Shown here: positions 52,571-61,698 of the stretch, one piece after another
How positions within the stretch are numbered: position 1 is the first letter of the stretch
Layout: each line of letters opens with the position of its first letter
Source of the DNA: JAHOYW01 sp963664605
GTDB lineage: Bacteria; Verrucomicrobiota; Lentisphaeria; Victivallales; Victivallaceae
Assembly: GCA_963664605.1 (NCBI GenBank)
Contig: OY761536.1
Span: forward strand, 744,001-808,000
Reading direction: 5' to 3'
Length of the DNA: 64,000 nucleotides
Position numbers and translations under genes: made by a program
Notes under the pieces: generated by a model
What the model was told of the DNA's origin: nothing
Databases searched by the model: none
Seen by the model: only the letters and a program-made list of their open reading frames with translations

Positions 52571-54826
52571 TTAAATAAGCACCACTTCTTTCTCGCGAAC
52601 ATTTCTTTGATTAGAATAAACACCTCCCTGTTGATAAAAATTTTTCTGTTGTTTGAACATTTTAAATTCCTGGGGCGCTAAAGTAATTTTTTCGCTATGT
52701 TTTTTACGATGGAGGAAAAAACTGTGCGGACGTTCGAAATCAACATTTTGCAGGCATACTTGTCGGGATTCCGGAAAATATGAATAAGCAATATATTTAC
52801 ATTCATCGCCAACATTAACACCATCATCAGTAATCCAGAATGTGCCGCGATTTTGTTTTGCTATATGACTGTAAATCATTCCGACCAACCCCAAAGAATC
52901 GTTTATTGCTCCAGGGCCTTGATCATTGTTGACCGCGCCGGGATATGCCCATGAATTCAAGAAATATACCGTCCCTTTGCCGTGTTTACGACGCAGCAGG
53001 AAAGGATTTGCTTGTTCATCGTCAACAACTAAAATTTCCATTTGGGGATCAGTTATTTCAATTTCCCCCATACAGGTCTGCATATGTCCGAAACGGCGTG
53101 GGAATTTGAATCCCAACTCACTGTTTCCACGTACCGCAGTGGCCCAATGAAAACGTTGCCCGCGCTTCTTGACCTTTAATCCGCACAGTTCAGAAAAATC
53201 GCCGCCAAAAAGTAATTCATCCACGGTAAACCCTGGATAGTTGCGAGTAGTATTTGTAGATAAATGCGGAATAGAAATAAACAAGGTGCCGCCCGCTTTA
53301 ACAAACTTGCTCAATTCATTATATTGTTTTTCCGAAGCGGTATTCCAGCCGGAAAATAGTAAAGCTTTGTAATTTGCGCTTAAAAACTCACTGTCAACTT
53401 TTTTATCCTTGACAAAACTTACTATATCCACCATGCCGTAAGGAGTCCCTGAGATAAACGCATTAGGATTTTCACCAAGCACCGGCTTAAGCGGGAAAAA
53501 TACATTTTGGACAATCTCCCAGCTTTTTTCAGGAGTTCCCTCAAACCACAATGGGTTTTGTTCTGCCAGGGAATATGCTCCGGCAACCGCATTATTCAGA
53601 CTGAACCTGGCGTTGCATAAATCATAATTACCCTTGATTATGGCAATTGTACTTTCAGGCTGCCCGTCAGGAGTGCCGTTAGCTTTTACGAAATCATAAA
53701 AATCAGAAATGACTTTCCTGTATGCTTTACTTACATCTGATGTATAATCGACTTTATGGAAATGTTTACGCGCGTCCTTAATATAAGGTGCGAATTTAGG
53801 CGCAAATTCGCCGTTCCATGAAACTTCAGAGGGTTTCAGGTCAACTTCCGGCAGTTCGTGCTTGGGGGAATCTTCGACAAGACAGGCTTCGACATACCAG
53901 TTGCCGCTTTCGTTGATAATTATTTTTGCTCCGGACATGTATTTTTGATACATTCCAACGGTCAACAAGTCAAATTTGTGTTTGTTGCTGTAAGGAATCC
54001 AGGAATAATGCTCGTGCGCCATATGCGTTCCCCATACCGGAAGATTATATTGCCTGTAAAGTCCGCGCGACAACGCAGACGCCATGTTCAAATGCTGGAA
54101 CGCAAAGTCTTCAAGCAACGGAATATCCGTCCCGGCAGCAACTTCGTAGTCAACATAAAAATTGCAGCTGGTTCCCATGATCGGGCCCCAGCCGTTGCGG
54201 CGGTATTCTTCAACATGCTCTTTAACCCGGTCGATAAAATCATCCGCGAAATCCACTAAAGACACTTTTTTAAAATCCTTCCCCTTGAGGATGGCTTCAT
54301 CAAAGCGGAAAGTAAAACGCTCTCCAAAGTCGTAACCAAGGTAATGCTTACCCAAGCTATTAAGCTGTTGAGACCATTGTGGATGCCCGTCCGTATAGAT
54401 AAAGGTGGTATAAATACCTTTCTTCTGGGCTTCTTTGGCAAAGCGCAAAAAACCTGCACCATATCGATCCGCATAAGTTTTGAATTCAATGCAGTCTTCT
54501 TTTCTCAGATATTTACCATTTTCCCAATCCGGATCCGGGATAGTAATGCCGATTTCATCCAAAGCATAAATCCACTCAGATAATACCGCAGGAGAATAGC
54601 CTCGAGAATGTCCCCATAGCTGCGCAAGATTACCTTGATTGTCTTCTATTATCTTATTGATTATTTCCTGCGGGGAAAAGGTTTGCACAGCCCATGACAA
54701 GTGCCCATGAAGAGTACACAGCAAATAATCTGCGCTCATTGGATATATGCCGCTGCCTATAAAAATTCCGCATTCCGGCAGCTTGATTTGGCTCGAATTC
54801 TTTTTTTTATGTTTATGGTTCTTCAT
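52571..54826 (-). CDS. Putative glycoside hydrolase-like protein with a glutamine-amidotransferase-like domain
   Basis: A 751-residue protein, no signal peptide. The N-terminal half looks like a TIM barrel (IYTDGHPQWSQQ; MGTSCNFYVDYEVAAG; GTHMAHEHYSW; IINESGNWYVE), with several candidate acids. The region at about 470-650 resembles the Rossmann-like domain of beta-galactosidases (YKALLFSGWN, KAGGTLFISIPHL, GKGTVYFLNSWAYPG). I do not recognise an exact family. It lies 81 bp after the GntR-type regulator on the same strand, so it is probably controlled by the operator in front of that gene. Confidence 0.6.
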   Translation of the reverse strand: MKNHKHKKKNSSQIKLPECGIFIGSGIYPMSADYLLCTLHGHLSWAVQTFSPQEIINKIIEDNQGNLAQLWGHSRGYSPAVLSEWIYALDEIGITIPDPDWENGKYLRKEDCIEFKTYADRYGAGFLRFAKEAQKKGIYTTFIYTDGHPQWSQQLNSLGKHYLGYDFGERFTFRFDEAILKGKDFKKVSLVDFADDFIDRVKEHVEEYRRNGWGPIMGTSCNFYVDYEVAAGTDIPLLEDFAFQHLNMASALSRGLYRQYNLPVWGTHMAHEHYSWIPYSNKHKFDLLTVGMYQKYMSGAKIIINESGNWYVEACLVEDSPKHELPEVDLKPSEVSWNGEFAPKFAPYIKDARKHFHKVDYTSDVSKAYRKVISDFYDFVKANGTPDGQPESTIAIIKGNYDLCNARFSLNNAVAGAYSLAEQNPLWFEGTPEKSWEIVQNVFFPLKPVLGENPNAFISGTPYGMVDIVSFVKDKKVDSEFLSANYKALLFSGWNTASEKQYNELSKFVKAGGTLFISIPHLSTNTTRNYPGFTVDELLFGGDFSELCGLKVKKRGQRFHWATAVRGNSELGFKFPRRFGHMQTCMGEIEITDPQMEILVVDDEQANPFLLRRKHGKGTVYFLNSWAYPGAVNNDQGPGAINDSLGLVGMIYSHIAKQNRGTFWITDDGVNVGDECKYIAYSYFPESRQVCLQNVDFERPHSFFLHRKKHSEKITLAPQEFKMFKQQKNFYQQGGVYSNQRNVREKEVVLI

Positions 54827-54907
54827 ATCATTCCTTTATTGAAATTCATTTTATAGACTTTGCTATTACACTATCTAAAATTGTTCTCTTTATGCTGCAA
54901 AAGGTTT

Positions 54908-55954
54908 TTAATCACTACCAAGGATAACACCTGGCTTCATTTTAATGCTTGCGATAGGCATTGTGCCGCCAGCAATTTGTTTTACCATGGAATCAACTAT
55001 GCATTGCCAGAGATCTTCGGAGAAACCGCCGCCAATAACGTTTTGGGGCCAATCAATCTGCCTGCTGTAAGCCATAAGGACCGCAATGCGCATATCAAGC
55101 TTATTCTGCCATAAATATTCAATCACAGCGGCATATAGTCCCTGGTCAACCAATAAAGTATCAAGTTCAGGATTTTTTGCGAGGAATTCCCATATTTCAT
55201 TTCTGATCTGGTTGGACTGGGTAAAAAATACTTTTGAAGAGTCATAACCATTGCCATGGGTGTTCATTAAATATCTAAACCCCTCACGCATTGCTAAGGA
55301 TGGGGCATAATTTTCTCCGGCAGCAATTAGAGCAATTTCTTTTGAGCCTTTATTTAACCAGTAACGTCCAAGTTTGCTGGTTAAAGCACGCCAGTCATAT
55401 ATAACGCTGGCTATAGGAAGTTTTTTATAGTTTGTATTACCTGCTACTAATAAAGGTTTGTTCAATCCCTTTAAGAGGTTGAGCCACTCATCATTCAAAT
55501 ATCCAGAAACAAGTATGCCGGAAGAATTTCGAAGTCTGTCAATATCGTTGCTTAATGGAGTGCGCCCGCGCGGCATTGCTTTAAAATAATAACCGTGTTT
55601 TTTAAAATTCTGTCCTAATATACCTTCTGTTCCAATTGAACTTTCAATACTCTGGTAAGCAATGTTTGTATTTTCGTCATCATTGATATATTGACTGATA
55701 GTTAAATAAATAACTGTTCCTTTAGGTTTAAATTCTTCAAGATGTGATGCCACAAATGTTCCCCGTCCATGTTTGCGGTCTATAATATTATGTTTTGCGA
55801 GGTTGTCAAGCGCGCGACGTACCGTGAAAACACTGACATCAAAGAGTTCTGCAAAGCATTTTTCGGTTGGCAGCAGGCTGCCGGGCTGTAATTTTTTTGA
55901 TGGAATGTAATCAAGTATTTCTTTTTGAACTTGTAGATATTTAAGATTCTTCAT
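54908..55954 (-). CDS. GntR family regulator with LacI-type effector domain (AraR-like)
   Basis: A 348-residue regulator. The winged helix of the GntR family occupies about residues 1-72 (LQPGSLLPTEKCFAELFDVSVFTVRRALD core, then RKHGRGTFVA), followed by a periplasmic-binding-protein-like effector domain (about 78-345), the AraR arrangement. A consensus promoter with an operator directly downstream precedes it, so autorepression is likely, together with control of the divergent operon at 56336. The effector is presumably a mono- or oligosaccharide. Confidence 0.88.
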   Translation of the reverse strand: MKNLKYLQVQKEILDYIPSKKLQPGSLLPTEKCFAELFDVSVFTVRRALDNLAKHNIIDRKHGRGTFVASHLEEFKPKGTVIYLTISQYINDDENTNIAYQSIESSIGTEGILGQNFKKHGYYFKAMPRGRTPLSNDIDRLRNSSGILVSGYLNDEWLNLLKGLNKPLLVAGNTNYKKLPIASVIYDWRALTSKLGRYWLNKGSKEIALIAAGENYAPSLAMREGFRYLMNTHGNGYDSSKVFFTQSNQIRNEIWEFLAKNPELDTLLVDQGLYAAVIEYLWQNKLDMRIAVLMAYSRQIDWPQNVIGGGFSEDLWQCIVDSMVKQIAGGTMPIASIKMKPGVILGSD

Positions 55955-55995
55955 TTTTTATGCCATTATTTTTATATAAAATATTTTGAATGCGT

Positions 55996-56020
55996 AAATT
56001 CATATGTAAAAACCATATCT
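55996..56020 (+). promoter_or_regulatory. GntR-type operator, site 1
   Basis: 25-bp site AAATTCATATG...CCATATCT with TAAAAA between, containing the inverted repeat CATAT/ATATG. It directly follows the -10 box of the regulator gene on the minus strand, where a bound repressor would block transcription. Confidence 0.7.
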
Positions 56021-56022
56021 CT

Positions 56023-56051
56023 ATTATAGCCTGCAGAAACTTGTTTGTCAA
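56023..56051 (-). promoter_or_regulatory. Consensus promoter of the GntR-type gene
   Basis: TTGACA (56051-56046), exactly 17 nt, TATAAT (56028-56023): a perfect sigma70 consensus. Such strength fits a gene held down by its own product. Confidence 0.85.
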
Positions 56052-56097
56052 CCCCTTTTTATGGAATAATTTTTATTTTTTTATGAAATTATTGCAT

Positions 56098-56122
56098 AAA
56101 TTCATATGCAAAAACCATATCT
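56098..56122 (+). promoter_or_regulatory. GntR-type operator, site 2
   Basis: Same 25-bp sequence as site 1 except for one base (GCAAAAA instead of GTAAAAA), in the same orientation. No promoter is visible next to it, so it may be an auxiliary site for looping between sites 1 and 3. Confidence 0.65.
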
Positions 56123-56201
56123 TATGAATATTTGTTAAGGGTGGGAGTACCTGTTCTGCTTTTATTTTTTTAATTAATTTAATATTTTTTAAAATAATGG
56201 C

Positions 56202-56233
56202 TTGACAAAACAAAATATATACATTACCATAAT
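56202..56233 (+). promoter_or_regulatory. Promoter of the 56336 operon
   Basis: TTGACA (56202-56207) with either TACCAT (56225-56230, 17-nt spacer) or CATAAT (56228-56233, 20-nt spacer) as -10. CATAAT has the same distance to the operator as TATAAT has in the regulator promoter. Confidence 0.6.
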
Positions 56234-56235
56234 AG

Positions 56236-56260
56236 AGATATGGTTTTTGCATATGAATTT
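56236..56260 (-). promoter_or_regulatory. GntR-type operator, site 3
   Basis: Inverted copy of site 2, identical over 25 bp, placed directly after the promoter of the 56336 operon. Sites 1 and 3 also share the adjoining CTATTAT bases. The remaining parts of the 55955-56335 gap are AT-rich, with no gene. Confidence 0.7.
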
Positions 56261-56335
56261 GAGCAGTAAAAAAATGTATTGAATTTTGTATGCATCTAAT
56301 AGCTGAATGGTTCAATAAAAATGAGGTAAGGTAAA

Positions 56336-57031
56336 ATGAGAAAAGTATTAGTATTGCTGATTGTATTTTATGTTATGACAGGTGTAATTGCGGTTGCGGA
56401 AGATAAGAATCTAATTTGGGAATCTGACTTCAGTAGCGAAGAATTAGGCAAGCCTGTTGCTGGCTATGATTCCAAATGCGTTTTGAAAGAAGAGGATGGC
56501 AGGCGTTTTTTGTCTTTTATTAAAGGGAAGCCACCAAAACATATGGCTTGGGTGATAAATAGCGCTCCTCAAAATAACAGCCTGATTCCTCCTAAAGACT
56601 GGAAAGACTATGATTTTACTTTTAGAGCACGCTTCCCTGATAAGGGTGTTGGCTTATACGCGATAGTCAATAAAAACGGTGCAAAGCCGGACTTCAGATA
56701 TACATGGTATTATGTTATAATAAGCAGTAAGGATGTAAACATAAAATGTCATGGCTGCCCAAAAGATAAAATAGTAAATTATGACAAAAAAACTTATTCC
56801 TCTGCCGGCCTTGATAACATAAAACCCGGAGAATGGAATAAATTTACAATTAGTGTTTTAAACAGCAGGAAAGAACTGATTATTAAGCGGGAAAAAGATG
56901 GTAAAATGATTGAAGTAGGCAGTTTTGCGATTGCACCGGGAGGTGGCGGAATAGGCTCACTTAACTACTCCAGCATTGATATTACAGACATACAAGTCAA
57001 GAAAGCAGTGGAAAGCGATAATAATAAATAA
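56336..57031 (+). CDS. Secreted DUF1080/LamG-like jelly-roll protein
   Basis: A 231-residue exported protein with a signal peptide (RKVLVLLIVFYVMTGVIAVAE). The rest is beta-rich with DFTFRARFPDKGVGLYAIV and PGEWNKFTISVLNSRKELII, as in 3-keto-disaccharide hydrolase-type (DUF1080) or LamG sandwich domains. It could bind or cleave a sugar polymer. It is first in the operon controlled by operator site 3 and is followed 17 bp later by a beta-helix protein. Confidence 0.65.
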   Translation: MRKVLVLLIVFYVMTGVIAVAEDKNLIWESDFSSEELGKPVAGYDSKCVLKEEDGRRFLSFIKGKPPKHMAWVINSAPQNNSLIPPKDWKDYDFTFRARFPDKGVGLYAIVNKNGAKPDFRYTWYYVIISSKDVNIKCHGCPKDKIVNYDKKTYSSAGLDNIKPGEWNKFTISVLNSRKELIIKREKDGKMIEVGSFAIAPGGGGIGSLNYSSIDITDIQVKKAVESDNNK

Positions 57032-57048
57032 CATTGGAGGCATGAATA

Positions 57049-58797
57049 ATGACAAACATATTAAATGTAACTTTAATTTTTGTTTTGTTTGCCGGTTTTT
57101 CCAGCATGGGAGCAGACAAATTCAATTGGATTCCTGTCGAAGGGAAAACGGCGGGAGGATACGGCAGGGATGTTTCCGTTTTGAAAGTGAAATATACGAA
57201 AATACCGAAAATTACAGCGGATAAATCAAAGTTTACCAGGAAATACCTTATTGACTTGAAGAAATATAATATCAGCAACAAAGGAACTAACCCTGTAGAA
57301 ACTTCAAAAGGGATTAATGCCGCTTTACAGGATGCCCAAAAAAGCGGTTGGAATTACATTGTTTTTCCCAAGGGAACTTATTTGATCAGCGAAAAAGATC
57401 CGATAATTATCAATAACCAAAATGCAATCATTGATCTTAACGGAGCCACACTACAAATCAATCCTAATGGATTGCCCAAGTATAATATCGCAATAATAGA
57501 CTTCGGGGCAAAAAATCTCAGACTGACTAATGGAACTCTTAAAGGTGATCGTTATAAACATGATTACAAATCAGTAAAAAGCACCCACGAAGCCGGACAT
57601 GCTTTGACGATAGAGTCAGGTTCCGAACTTGAAATTGACCATATGTTATTCACGGAAACGGCTGGTTTTTCTGTGGCTTCCCGCAAAGGGATGAAAAACA
57701 TGAGGAAAACCGGCTATGCCGGAGTATATGCCAAAGAAATTGAATCTGGTGGCTTTTCAGCTTCCGGCGAAAAAATTAAGAAAAACAATACATGCAGAAC
57801 CAGCAAGCCGTATGATATTTCCAAGTTTGATGGTGAATTTGAGTTTGGTTATATATTCGGATACGGCAGCTATCAGTCCGTATTCGACCGTAAATTTCAA
57901 GCTTATTTTTTCGATCCGCAAATGAAATTCATTAAAATGATGAAATGTTTACAATTCAAAAAAAATACAATCCCCAAGAACGCTAAGTTTTTACACATGG
58001 AGTACAATCAGCCCGGAGTAAAAGCAGCTGCCAGGCATGGTCTCATTGGCAGTATTTCAAATCTTCGCGCACCTGTAGATGTTCATTTCCACCATAACCG
58101 GATGTATAACAATAGAAGCCTCGGCTTCGCATTTTGCGGCGGTCAAAGATGGATCATGGAATACAATCAATTCGATAAAAATGGTGGAACCCCGCCGCAT
58201 TATGGAATTGATTTCGAAGATGGCTGGGATTTGATGCAGGATGTCGTTTTCAGGAAAAATACTTTTAAAGATAATCTTGTAGGAGATCTGGTGGTTTGTG
58301 CAGGAAGTGAAATGCTCTTTGAAGACAATATTTTTCAAAAAGGAGTAATGGTTTGGCCGCGCACACATAACTACACTTTCAAGAGTAATACTTTCAACGG
58401 CAGCGTTGGTTTTGGAACGAGAACGGGCATTGCAACAATTTGCGGTAATTCATATAATAACTGCCCGCTGGTAAGAACTTTTTTTCAAGGCATGGGCAGA
58501 AATGATGGTTTGGGGCATAAACCCGGAGAAGTTATTGCCACACCACCGATTGTACTTAAAAACGAAACTTTTAGTAATGTAAAAAGTATTACCGGCACTT
58601 ATATCAATTTGGAAAACTGCACATTAAATAATTCCACTCTTCTGGCTAAAAAAGATACCGCGTTGATTTCCCTGAAAGACTGCACATTTTCCGGAGTTAT
58701 TTTAAATTACCTGAGGGGGCCTAAGTTATCGGTAACTATAAAAGACTGTAATGGCAGGCTTGAAGAAAAAGGCGTTAAACTACGGAAAAAACATTAG
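57049..58797 (+). CDS. Secreted right-handed beta-helix protein (pectate-lyase-like)
   Basis: A 582-residue exported protein with a signal peptide (ILNVTLIFVLFAGFSSMGAD). It begins with the pectate-lyase-superfamily pattern (ETSKGINAALQDAQKSGWNYIVFPKGTYLI, core near 84-110), followed by many short beta-strand repeats (LDLNGATLQI-like IIDLNGATLQI, LRLTNGTLKG, VHFHHNRMYNN, VVFRKNTFKDN, FKSNTFNGS). Lyase or hydrolase action on an acidic polysaccharide is likely, but catalytic residues cannot be assigned. It shares the operon with the DUF1080-like and sialate esterase genes. Confidence 0.72.
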   Translation: MTNILNVTLIFVLFAGFSSMGADKFNWIPVEGKTAGGYGRDVSVLKVKYTKIPKITADKSKFTRKYLIDLKKYNISNKGTNPVETSKGINAALQDAQKSGWNYIVFPKGTYLISEKDPIIINNQNAIIDLNGATLQINPNGLPKYNIAIIDFGAKNLRLTNGTLKGDRYKHDYKSVKSTHEAGHALTIESGSELEIDHMLFTETAGFSVASRKGMKNMRKTGYAGVYAKEIESGGFSASGEKIKKNNTCRTSKPYDISKFDGEFEFGYIFGYGSYQSVFDRKFQAYFFDPQMKFIKMMKCLQFKKNTIPKNAKFLHMEYNQPGVKAAARHGLIGSISNLRAPVDVHFHHNRMYNNRSLGFAFCGGQRWIMEYNQFDKNGGTPPHYGIDFEDGWDLMQDVVFRKNTFKDNLVGDLVVCAGSEMLFEDNIFQKGVMVWPRTHNYTFKSNTFNGSVGFGTRTGIATICGNSYNNCPLVRTFFQGMGRNDGLGHKPGEVIATPPIVLKNETFSNVKSITGTYINLENCTLNNSTLLAKKDTALISLKDCTFSGVILNYLRGPKLSVTIKDCNGRLEEKGVKLRKKH

Positions 58798-58899
58798 AAA
58801 TAAAGTTATATTTAAGACAATAGCATATTATACTGTTATTTAAATTAAATGGCAGTATGATTTATTGTTAGAAATCCCCTTGAATGACAGGAGAAATAT

Positions 58900-60387
58900 A
58901 TGAGAGCGCTAATCTTATCAATAGTATTTGCTATTGCGCCAGTACTTGATGCTGCCAACTTACAGATTGCTTATCCATTTAATGATAATATGGTTATTCA
59001 ACGAAACTGCAAGGTTCCAGTCAAGGGTACTGGAGCAGCTAACAGTAAAGTTCATATTACGTTTAATGGCCAGGAAGTTACAGGAATAAGCGACCAATCA
59101 GGCAAATGGCTTATCTATCTGGCTCCAATGAAAGCCGGAGGCCCTTTTACCATGGAAATAAAAAATGAGAAACAAAAAAGGATTTTTAAGAATATTATGG
59201 TCGGAGATGTTTGGTTTCTCTCCGGACAATCAAATATGCAATACCCGGTAAAAAAATTCAAGGATGCTCGGGAATGGCTTAAAGACGCAGGTTATTCCAA
59301 CATCCGTTTGTGCAATATGGGACAAGGAAGTAAAAGGAATATCGCGCCGTGTTGGGAAAAATGTTCCTCAGCTACAGCTAAAGAATTCTCCGCGCTCGGA
59401 TTTCTTTTTGGCCGCGAGATATACAAGGATAAAAAAATCCCGCTTGGATTGTTGTGCACAGCATATGACGGCTCAATCATTGCGCGCTGGATAAGTCATG
59501 ACGCATTAATGAAAATTCCTCTTGAGAAGAAAAAATGGGAAAAATTCAAGAAAGAATTACCTGAGAAGCGTGAAGCTTTTGCTAAATACAGAGCAGAGTT
59601 GAAAAGACGAAAATCGCTTTCAAAAGATGCTGTAAAAAAATTGCCTAAATTGAAATATGTTGGATTGCCTTATCGTCAACAATCAAATCTTTATAATGCA
59701 ACAATAAAACCAATCCTGCCATTTGCGGTCAAAGGGTTCATATGGTATCAGGGTGAATCGGACGGTATGTTTAGCATGGGAATAAAATATAAAGACTATC
59801 TTGAAGCACTTATTACCAGTTGGCGTAAAGAATTCGGGAGTGTAAATGCCCCCTTTATTATTGTACAACTTGCAAACTACGGTAAGCTTCGCGGTTGGCC
59901 GGAAATTCGTGAAGCTCAACGGCTTGTTGCCAAAAAGCTGCCCCTAACCGCGTTGGCAGTTACTATTGACCTGGGAGAAAAGGAGCATATACATCCGAAC
60001 AATAAATTGGATTTAGCAAAACGTGTTGCTTTGTGCGCCCGGAATCTTGCTTATAAAGAAAATATTTTATATCAGGGGCCAACTTTACAATCAATACGAT
60101 CTGATTCTGGCAAACTGATTATTTCTTTCTCAAATATTGATGGTGGTCTATCTGGAATTGCCAATGGCAGCAAAACTTCTGTTTTTGATAGTTTTCTCAT
60201 AGCAGGAAACAATAAAAGATATTTCCCCGCCAATGCAGAAATAAAAAATGGTAAAATCATAGTTTGGAATGCTCGTGTATCCAATCCCCGGTATGTTCGT
60301 TATGCATACAGCCAAAACCCCCAGGGCACGCTTTTATATAATGGAAAAGGTTTGCCAGCAAGTCCTTTCGAAGCTAAAATTGACTAA
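58900..60387 (+). CDS. Sialate O-acetylesterase-like protein (SASA family)
   Basis: A 495-residue exported protein with a short signal peptide (cleavage near LDAANL). An Ig-like N-terminal domain (about 20-95; NMVIQRNCKVPVKGTG) is followed by the SGNH-type SASA domain with FLSGQSNMQYPV (nucleophile Ser in GQSNM, about residue 110), FIWYQGESDG (about 283-292) and a His in EKEHIHPNNK (about 361-370). It likely removes acetyl groups from sialic acid or other acetylated glycans. It lies 102 bp after the beta-helix gene with an AGGAG site. Confidence 0.85.
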   Translation: MRALILSIVFAIAPVLDAANLQIAYPFNDNMVIQRNCKVPVKGTGAANSKVHITFNGQEVTGISDQSGKWLIYLAPMKAGGPFTMEIKNEKQKRIFKNIMVGDVWFLSGQSNMQYPVKKFKDAREWLKDAGYSNIRLCNMGQGSKRNIAPCWEKCSSATAKEFSALGFLFGREIYKDKKIPLGLLCTAYDGSIIARWISHDALMKIPLEKKKWEKFKKELPEKREAFAKYRAELKRRKSLSKDAVKKLPKLKYVGLPYRQQSNLYNATIKPILPFAVKGFIWYQGESDGMFSMGIKYKDYLEALITSWRKEFGSVNAPFIIVQLANYGKLRGWPEIREAQRLVAKKLPLTALAVTIDLGEKEHIHPNNKLDLAKRVALCARNLAYKENILYQGPTLQSIRSDSGKLIISFSNIDGGLSGIANGSKTSVFDSFLIAGNNKRYFPANAEIKNGKIIVWNARVSNPRYVRYAYSQNPQGTLLYNGKGLPASPFEAKID

Positions 60388-60417
60388 GCAGCAAAAATAT
60401 AGGAAGAAACGGAATAA

Positions 60418-60657
60418 TGAATTTTTCAAAGCAATATAATGTGCTTGCAGCCGGATTGTTGGAGTCGCCGCGGCGGTAGCCTTTCCCAGGAAGTGGATGA
60501 AGACAGCCTTGATTGAAAAACCGGTATTTGCTGAAGGCCTGGCAACTGTCGGCCTCATTTTTAACTTGTTTGATTCAGGCAAAATGTGTTTCATTGGATT
60601 ATTTTGTCCAGTTGTTAATGCGCCTTTCATCATTTCAGAAGCAACTTTCCCCAAATG
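60418..60657 (+). pseudogene. Short frameshifted reading frame, family unknown
   Basis: ATG 60418 opens MNFSKQYNVLAAG, but a shift near 60456 is needed to continue in VGVAAVAFPRKWMKTAL and on to GLIFNLFDSGKM, ending at TGA near 60657. The codons read like a real protein in two frames. I cannot name the family. It lies in the debris at the right end of the island. Confidence 0.35.
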
Positions 60658-60678
60658 ACGATTGTATAGATTTTAAAT

Positions 60679-60991
60679 ATGAACTATATTGAATCATGGC
60701 TGCTTGATGTGGCTTTAATTGCCGTTGCAGTGGTAATAATACATAATATCTGCGGTCTTGTTGCAGGTTATTTTATCGGGCGGCTGTTTAACTGCCCGGT
60801 GCGGCAATGCAGAACGCTTTCCCTGGAGGTCGGCCTGCAGAGTTCCTGGCAAAACTGCATTTCGCGTAAAGCCCTGAAGCTATGATTCCGGCTGCTGTTT
60901 TTATATATCCGGAGCGCTCCTGGCTGGTTACTGGTCGGGAAGACCGGTAAAGGCTGTAGAGGAAGAAGCTGCGCCGGAATGTTCAACATGA
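60679..60991 (+). pseudogene. Remnant of a bile-acid:sodium symporter-type transporter
   Basis: The 3' part of a BASS/SBF-type transporter survives in three frames: VIIHNICGLVAGYFIGRLFN and RQCRTLSLEVGLQ from 60679, then SPEAMIPAAVF near 60870-60910, and ISGALLAGYWSGRP to VEEEAAPECST at the stop near 60991. The first two thirds of the gene are missing, and at least two frameshifts are present. It is the only transporter trace in the island. Confidence 0.65.
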
Positions 60992-60999
60992 TAGAATCT

Positions 61000-61671
61000 T
61001 TATTTTGTGCCATTATCCATTAAGCTGGGATGCCTTACAATTTCACCTTTTATCATGTAAATTACATCCTCAGATATATTTGTGGCACAGTCTGCAATGC
61101 GCTCAAGGTGACGTGAGATATTCAATAGGTTTATGCAGTATTCTGTTTCTTCAGGATTCTTGTGGATATGCTTTTGCAGCTTAGAATACATCTTGCTGTT
61201 ATAATCATCTACAATATCATCTTCTTTTATGACTTTCATAGCTTGTTCAGCATTCATGCATATCAGAGAATTTAAAGCCAGCTTGAGCATTTCACTAGTT
61301 ACGTCCATCATTGGCTCAAAGTTTACTGATACATCAGATTTTAATTCATGCATCGCTATGACTCTTCTGGCAATATTAGCCCCAAGATCACCAATACGCT
61401 CAAGCTCATTGTTCACTTTCATGCAGGCAACCACATAGCGCAAGTCTGCTGCCACGGGCTGATACAAAGCTAAAATTTTCAGGCATTCTTCTTCAATATG
61501 GATTTCTTTACGGTCAATATATTTATCATTCTCAACAATGGCTTCAGCTTTGCTGACATCGCAATCAATAACTGCTTCAATTGCGTGCCGCAGGGCTCCC
61601 TCGACCATTGAACCTAGAATCAAGATGGACTTTTTCAGTTGTTCTATTTCTTTATTAAAATGTACTTTCAT
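61000..61671 (-). CDS. phoU: Phosphate signalling complex protein PhoU
   Basis: A 223-residue helical protein that links the Pst transporter to the PhoR kinase and limits phosphate uptake. It has two PhoU repeats with the metal-binding motif pattern: VNNELERIGDLGANIARR (about 86-103) and ISRHLERIADCATNISEDV (about 186-204). It is last in pstCAB-phoU, 27 bp after pstB. No phoB/phoR is visible in the window. Confidence 0.94.
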   Translation of the reverse strand: MKVHFNKEIEQLKKSILILGSMVEGALRHAIEAVIDCDVSKAEAIVENDKYIDRKEIHIEEECLKILALYQPVAADLRYVVACMKVNNELERIGDLGANIARRVIAMHELKSDVSVNFEPMMDVTSEMLKLALNSLICMNAEQAMKVIKEDDIVDDYNSKMYSKLQKHIHKNPEETEYCINLLNISRHLERIADCATNISEDVIYMIKGEIVRHPSLMDNGTK

Positions 61672-61698
61672 AGTATATCCTCGCTTTTTCTTTTTATT

